Of a stretch of DNA of 10,064 nucleotides, positions 7,001 to 10,064 are shown one piece after another. Within the stretch, counting starts at the first letter, position 1; the number at the start of each line of letters is the position of its first letter. Origin of the DNA: Lachnospiraceae bacterium. GTDB taxonomy: Bacteria; Bacillota; Clostridia; Lachnospirales; Lachnospiraceae. A program made the translations under genes and the position numbers. The notes beneath the pieces were generated by a model. That model saw only the letters and a list, made by a program, of their open reading frames with translations. It was not told the DNA's origin and did no database searches. The stretch covers positions 1 through 10,064 of the forward strand of contig JAILPU010000218.1 in assembly GCA_024699395.1 (NCBI GenBank), read 5' to 3'.

Positions 7001-7842
7001 GGACGAGCTTGTGTGTGGGCAGATATGCCAAAAGACCATATTGCATAGAGAACCTGGGCATTAATGTACACAGTGCCGAGGAGCTTTGCTATGCCTTTGC
7101 ACAAAACGCATACATGCTTGATGCATCTCTTACAAGAGAGGAACTTATAAAGTGGATTGAAAAGGAGCTGGGGCTTTCGGAACTTAGCACTATTTTAAGG
7201 AAAAAAGTAAACGGAGCCTGCACCTTAAGCGATTATGTAATTACCATACTGGAGTATGTGGGGCTCTTTGACAGAGAAATCCTTAATCTTGTAAGAGATA
7301 TGATGGTGAACGGAGCGGGGTTAAGTTTTCTCGCCCGTAAGAAAAAACAGATTGACAGACTTTTTACCAAGAAAAGATATATGGCTGCAGCAAAGAGTTA
7401 CGAGCTTCTGGGAGCGGAATGTGTGGGAAAGGAAGCAAACAGGGAATTTACCGCAAGGATACTTTGTGACGCCGGGTGCGCCTACGGAAGGCTTTTTATG
7501 TATGAGAAGGCCGCCGAGAAATTTGAAGAGGCATATAAGACTGTGAACGATCCCGTGTATCTTCAAAAGTATCTTGCCTGCAAGCGGTTTTTACTTGATG
7601 ACAGAAGCTATCTTGACTATGTGGCAACTTTAACTGACAGAGATCACGTGGCAGAAGGACTTGAAAAGGTATTGTTTGAACTGGAAAATGATTTTGAAAG
7701 AAGTCCCGAGGCCGCCATTATAAAAAGACGATACGATATGAGGCACGGTAAAAACAGGGGAGGCTACGAGGAGTCCAATACCGTTATAACAGGGGAACTT
7801 AAAAACGATTACAGGCTGGGTACAAGCCACAAGGGAGTCTGA
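6997..7842 (+). CDS. Small TPR-like protein of the cassette, function unknown
   Basis: A protein of 281 residues, soluble by appearance. Residues 1-40 (LCVGRYAKRPYCIENL, then SAEELCYAFAQNAYMLD) form a cysteine- and aromatic-rich N-terminal motif that looks conserved. Residues 45-110 are helical. Residues 115-200 hold two or so TPR-like helix pairs (KRYMAAAKSYELLGAEC; YEKAAEKFEEAYKTV). The tail (250-281) is polar and probably flexible. The start is taken as the ATG of an ATGA junction with the previous stop, a typical translationally coupled overlap. An in-frame GTG at 6976 would add 7 residues (MERKNHA) but has poorer spacing. The next gene begins 1 base after the stop. TPR repeats suggest protein binding, perhaps to the Hsp70-like or solenoid partner (inference). 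I do not recognise a named family. Confidence 0.75.
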   Translation: MRTSLCVGRYAKRPYCIENLGINVHSAEELCYAFAQNAYMLDASLTREELIKWIEKELGLSELSTILRKKVNGACTLSDYVITILEYVGLFDREILNLVRDMMVNGAGLSFLARKKKQIDRLFTKKRYMAAAKSYELLGAECVGKEANREFTARILCDAGCAYGRLFMYEKAAEKFEEAYKTVNDPVYLQKYLACKRFLLDDRSYLDYVATLTDRDHVAEGLEKVLFELENDFERSPEAAIIKRRYDMRHGKNRGGYEESNTVITGELKNDYRLGTSHKGV

Positions 7843-7843
7843 T

Positions 7844-9013
7844 ATGTCATTTTGGGACAGGGTGTTTAAAAAGAAGGGTGCCAATGAAGAGAATCAGGGA
7901 ACCGAATGGGATCAGATAATATCCCTAAGGACCGGGGTTGATTTTAATGATAAGGCCCAAAGACTTAAATATGTGTCGGACTGCATGGAGCAGATAGACG
8001 AAGCCACCAAGGCCACCAAGAAGCTTGAAGCCGAATACGAGGCTGTTACCAAGAGGCTTACGGACACGGATGATATAGAAGCTCTTCCCGCAGATAAAAG
8101 GGATGAGCTTATTAAGATTGCCGGGCAGATTAAAGAGCTTAATGAGGAGATTAACAAATACAGAAGAAAATCTCTTTCCATCAAAGAAGCAGATTATTAC
8201 CGAATCAAAAAAGCTGAGAGCGAGATAGAGGAAGGCATAGGAAAACTTAAGGAGGCGGAGGATTACGGCCGTCTGGTTAAGGATGATTTAAGGAGACTAT
8301 CCTCCGAGAATGCGGCCTACAAATACAGAGAATCGGAGCTTTATACCATGATTAACAATTATCGTGGTATTACACTTATTGTTTTGTCGGCGCTGTTCAT
8401 TCTTTTTATTATATTGGGAGTTTTAAAGCTTTGCTTTGATATGGAGACTTTGTGGGCATGGCTTTTGTCCGTTTTGTGTGCGGCTTTTGTGCTGGCGGGG
8501 ATTGCCCTTAAGAACATATCCGCCAAAAGAGAACTCACCAAAGTAAAAGCGGGAATAAGACGCCTTATCCACTTAGAAAATACCGTTAAGATAAGATACG
8601 TTAACAACAACAGCCTTGTAAGTTATCTTTGCATGAAGTATGAGACCAAAAGCAGCAAGGAGCTTAAAAAGCTGTTGGATGCCTATCTTGAGGAGAAGGA
8701 AAACAGAGCCAGAGTTGTTGAGACAGAGGGTAAGATAGATTTGCTTAAGGAGCGTTTCTTAAAGCTTCTTAAAAAATACAATGTAAGGGATGCCGAAAAA
8801 TGGCTTAATCATTCCGATGCCATCCTTGACAGAAGAGAGATGGTGGAACTGAGACACACTCTTATTCAGCAGAGGCAGGCTTTGAGAAAACAGCTTGATT
8901 ACAACAGTAAACTTGCAAAGGATGCCCAGACGGATATAAAGGAAATTGTTCAGCTTTATCCCAAGTATGCGTCGGAAATGCTGGAGATGATAGACAAGTA
9001 CGATAAACAGTAG
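7844..9013 (+). CDS. Coiled-coil protein with central two-helix membrane hairpin
   Basis: A protein of 389 residues in three parts. Residues about 35-165 are highly charged and heptad-like, predicted coiled coil (KLEAEYEAVTKRL; IKELNEEINKYRRKS). Residues 174-197 (GITLIVLSALFILFIILGVL) and 203-222 (LWAWLLSVLCAAFVLAGIAL) are two hydrophobic helices separated by about 6 residues. Residues 223-389 are again charged and helical (LLDAYLEEKENRARVVE). Positive residues flank the hairpin outside both helices, placing both coiled-coil arms in the cytoplasm. There is no signal peptide and no catalytic motif. GGGAG at 7833-7837 lies 6 bases before the ATG, inside the end of the previous gene. It is the last gene of the four-gene run and the obvious candidate to tether the other products to the membrane (inference). 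No terminator is visible after it. Family not recognised. Confidence 0.8.
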   Translation: MSFWDRVFKKKGANEENQGTEWDQIISLRTGVDFNDKAQRLKYVSDCMEQIDEATKATKKLEAEYEAVTKRLTDTDDIEALPADKRDELIKIAGQIKELNEEINKYRRKSLSIKEADYYRIKKAESEIEEGIGKLKEAEDYGRLVKDDLRRLSSENAAYKYRESELYTMINNYRGITLIVLSALFILFIILGVLKLCFDMETLWAWLLSVLCAAFVLAGIALKNISAKRELTKVKAGIRRLIHLENTVKIRYVNNNSLVSYLCMKYETKSSKELKKLLDAYLEEKENRARVVETEGKIDLLKERFLKLLKKYNVRDAEKWLNHSDAILDRREMVELRHTLIQQRQALRKQLDYNSKLAKDAQTDIKEIVQLYPKYASEMLEMIDKYDKQ

Positions 9014-9019
9014 TTTCTT

Positions 9020-9048
9020 TTGACATTCAAACATGGGTGTGATAGACT
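9020..9048 (+). promoter_or_regulatory. Promoter of the amino-acid ABC importer genes
   Basis: Perfect -35 TTGACA (9020-9025), 17-base spacer, and TAGACT (9043-9048, 4 of 6 matches) preceded by TG at 9040-9041 as an extended -10. The start point would be near 9055, giving a leader of roughly 58 bases. The promoter begins only 7 bases after the stop of the preceding gene. Confidence 0.7.
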
Positions 9049-9112
9049 AATATCGCATTTGCTTCGGGCAGATGAGATTAATTGGAGAGTTTATACTCCC
9101 GGGAGGAAAATT

Positions 9113-10012
9113 ATGAAAAAGAAATTATTGGCAGCAGTTTTATCATGTGCAATGACTTGCATGTTGTTTGCAGGATGCGGAGCAACGAAAGAGGAAGCAT
9201 CAACAGAAGCAGAGAGCGTTACTGAAGTTTCAGAAGACGCCGAGAGCAAAGAAGTTTCTGAGGAAAGCGAAGAGGTTTCCACTGACAGCGAGGAAGGCAG
9301 AGATTTTATAGTAGGATTCGATGCAGAGTTCCCTCCCTTCGGATATCTTGACGAGGAGTCAGGAGAATATGTGGGATTCGATCTTTCTCTTGCTGAAGAA
9401 GTATGTAACAGACTTGGATGGAATCTTGTTAAGCAGCCCATCGACTGGGATTCCAAGGATTCAGAGCTTTCAAGCGGTTCCATCGATTGTATTTGGAACG
9501 GATTTACAATTAACGGTCGTGAAGATTCTTATACATGGACCGAGGCATATGTTGATAACAGCCAGGTATTTGTTGTTGCCGGGGATTCAGAGATAGAAGC
9601 ACTTTCGGATCTTGCAGGAAAGACAGTAGCGGTTCAGAAGGATTCTTCCGCACTTGCTGCTTTAAATGACGAGGAAGTACCTGAAAATGTAGAACTTAAG
9701 AAGTCTTTCAAGGATCTTATTGAGTACAGTGATTACAATACCGCATTTATGGATCTTGAGGCAGGTGCCGTTGATGCGGTTGCCATTGATATAGGTGTGG
9801 CTCAGTACCAGGTTTCCAACAGAGAAGAGGGAGCTTACGTAATCCTTTCCGAGAAGCTTGCAACAGAGCAGTACGGTGTTGGATTCTTAAAGGGAAATGA
9901 AGAGCTTCGCGACAAGGTTCAGAATGTGCTTGATGAGATGGCTGAGGATGGCACATTTATGGAAATCGAAAAAGAGTGGGGACTTGAGGACAGCGTTTGC
10001 CTTGGTAAATAA
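9113..10012 (+). CDS. Amino-acid ABC transporter substrate-binding lipoprotein (SBP family 3)
   Basis: An extracellular lipoprotein that binds an amino acid and delivers it to a membrane permease and ATPase. It has 299 residues from the ATG at 9113, with GGGAGG six bases upstream; an in-frame ATG at 9020 lies inside the promoter and would spoil the signal peptide. MKKK plus a hydrophobic core ends in the lipobox LFAGC with Cys22 as lipidation site. An acidic Ser/Glu linker (24-62) tethers the domain. The family 3 fold follows: FIVGFDAEFPPFGYLDE (65-81), YVGFDLSLAEEVCNRLG (86-102), DCIWNGFTINGRE (125-137, with Arg136 the likely ligand carboxylate contact), TVAVQKDSSA (171-180) and AVDAVAIDIGVAQY (219-232, with Asp226 a likely amino-group contact). 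YGVGFLKGNEELRDKV and EIEKEWGL near the end are typical. Substrate cannot be fixed; a polar amino acid or cystine is plausible. A permease-like gene follows after 15 bases. Confidence 0.93.
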   Translation: MKKKLLAAVLSCAMTCMLFAGCGATKEEASTEAESVTEVSEDAESKEVSEESEEVSTDSEEGRDFIVGFDAEFPPFGYLDEESGEYVGFDLSLAEEVCNRLGWNLVKQPIDWDSKDSELSSGSIDCIWNGFTINGREDSYTWTEAYVDNSQVFVVAGDSEIEALSDLAGKTVAVQKDSSALAALNDEEVPENVELKKSFKDLIEYSDYNTAFMDLEAGAVDAVAIDIGVAQYQVSNREEGAYVILSEKLATEQYGVGFLKGNEELRDKVQNVLDEMAEDGTFMEIEKEWGLEDSVCLGK

Positions 10013-10027
10013 GGTGAGGATAAGGAA

Positions 10028-10064
10028 ATGGAAATATTAAGGGACTTTTGTAGTATACTGCCCC
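10028..10064 (+). CDS. Probable amino-acid ABC transporter permease, N-terminus only
   Basis: ATG at 10028 opens a frame running to the window edge, twelve complete codons (MEILRDFCSILP). GGTGAGG at 10013-10019 lies 8 bases upstream, immediately after the binding-protein stop. The start resembles His/Glu/Gln/Arg-type permease N-termini, where a short amphipathic segment with LP precedes the first membrane helix, and gene order (binding protein, then permease) fits. Too little is visible to go beyond this. Confidence 0.6.
   Translation, partial: MEILRDFCSILP

Noticed and set aside
9096..9105. CTCCCGGGAG palindrome as a hairpin hiding the ribosome site
   Set aside because: The two halves are directly adjacent with no loop, so they cannot fold back within one RNA; probably a chance palindrome.
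9020..9112. ATG at 9020 as start of the binding protein
   Set aside because: It lies within the -35 box and puts 31 polar residues before a textbook lipoprotein signal; the ATG at 9113 has a strong GGGAGG site.

Overview
The window reads as chromosome of a low-to-mid-GC Gram-positive anaerobe. It most resembles the Lachnospiraceae (Butyrivibrio/Roseburia-like Clostridia). The grounds are the clostridial-type HtpG, the style of the amino-acid-binding lipoprotein, the AGGAGG-type ribosome sites, and a pair of large proteins that I recall as Lachnospiraceae families of unknown function (DUF5717 and DUF5716; recalled from memory, not searched). Genus cannot be settled from the sequence alone. All genes lie on the + strand.

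Layout. (1) 1-1631: the 3' part of htpG (Hsp90), carrying an unusual acidic low-complexity insert, closed by a strong hairpin terminator at 1645-1685. (2) 1686-2060: a gene-free, locally GC-rich stretch with direct repeats and a 158-base imperfect palindrome, probably an interspersed repeat. (3) 2063-2110: a perfect dyad next to a good sigma-A-type promoter. (4) 2148-9013: four tightly packed genes (gaps of 14, -4 and 1 bases) that look like one operon. They encode a 1184-residue Ig-like/alpha-solenoid protein, a compact degenerate Hsp70/actin-fold protein, a small TPR-like protein and a coiled-coil protein anchored by a two-helix membrane hairpin. None has an experimentally assigned function that I know of. 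(5) 9020-10064: a consensus-like promoter, a family 3 amino-acid-binding lipoprotein, and the first 12 codons of what is probably its permease, the start of an ABC importer operon.

The most interesting part is the four-gene cassette. Its second protein keeps the overall order of Hsp70 segments, including a C-terminal beta part like the substrate-binding domain, but has lost the glycine-rich phosphate-binding signature. It is encoded between two proteins rich in helical repeats and a membrane-tethered coiled-coil partner. My inference is a cytoplasmic-face, membrane-attached scaffold or chaperone-like complex. This rests on fold-level pattern reading and operon structure, not on homology searches.
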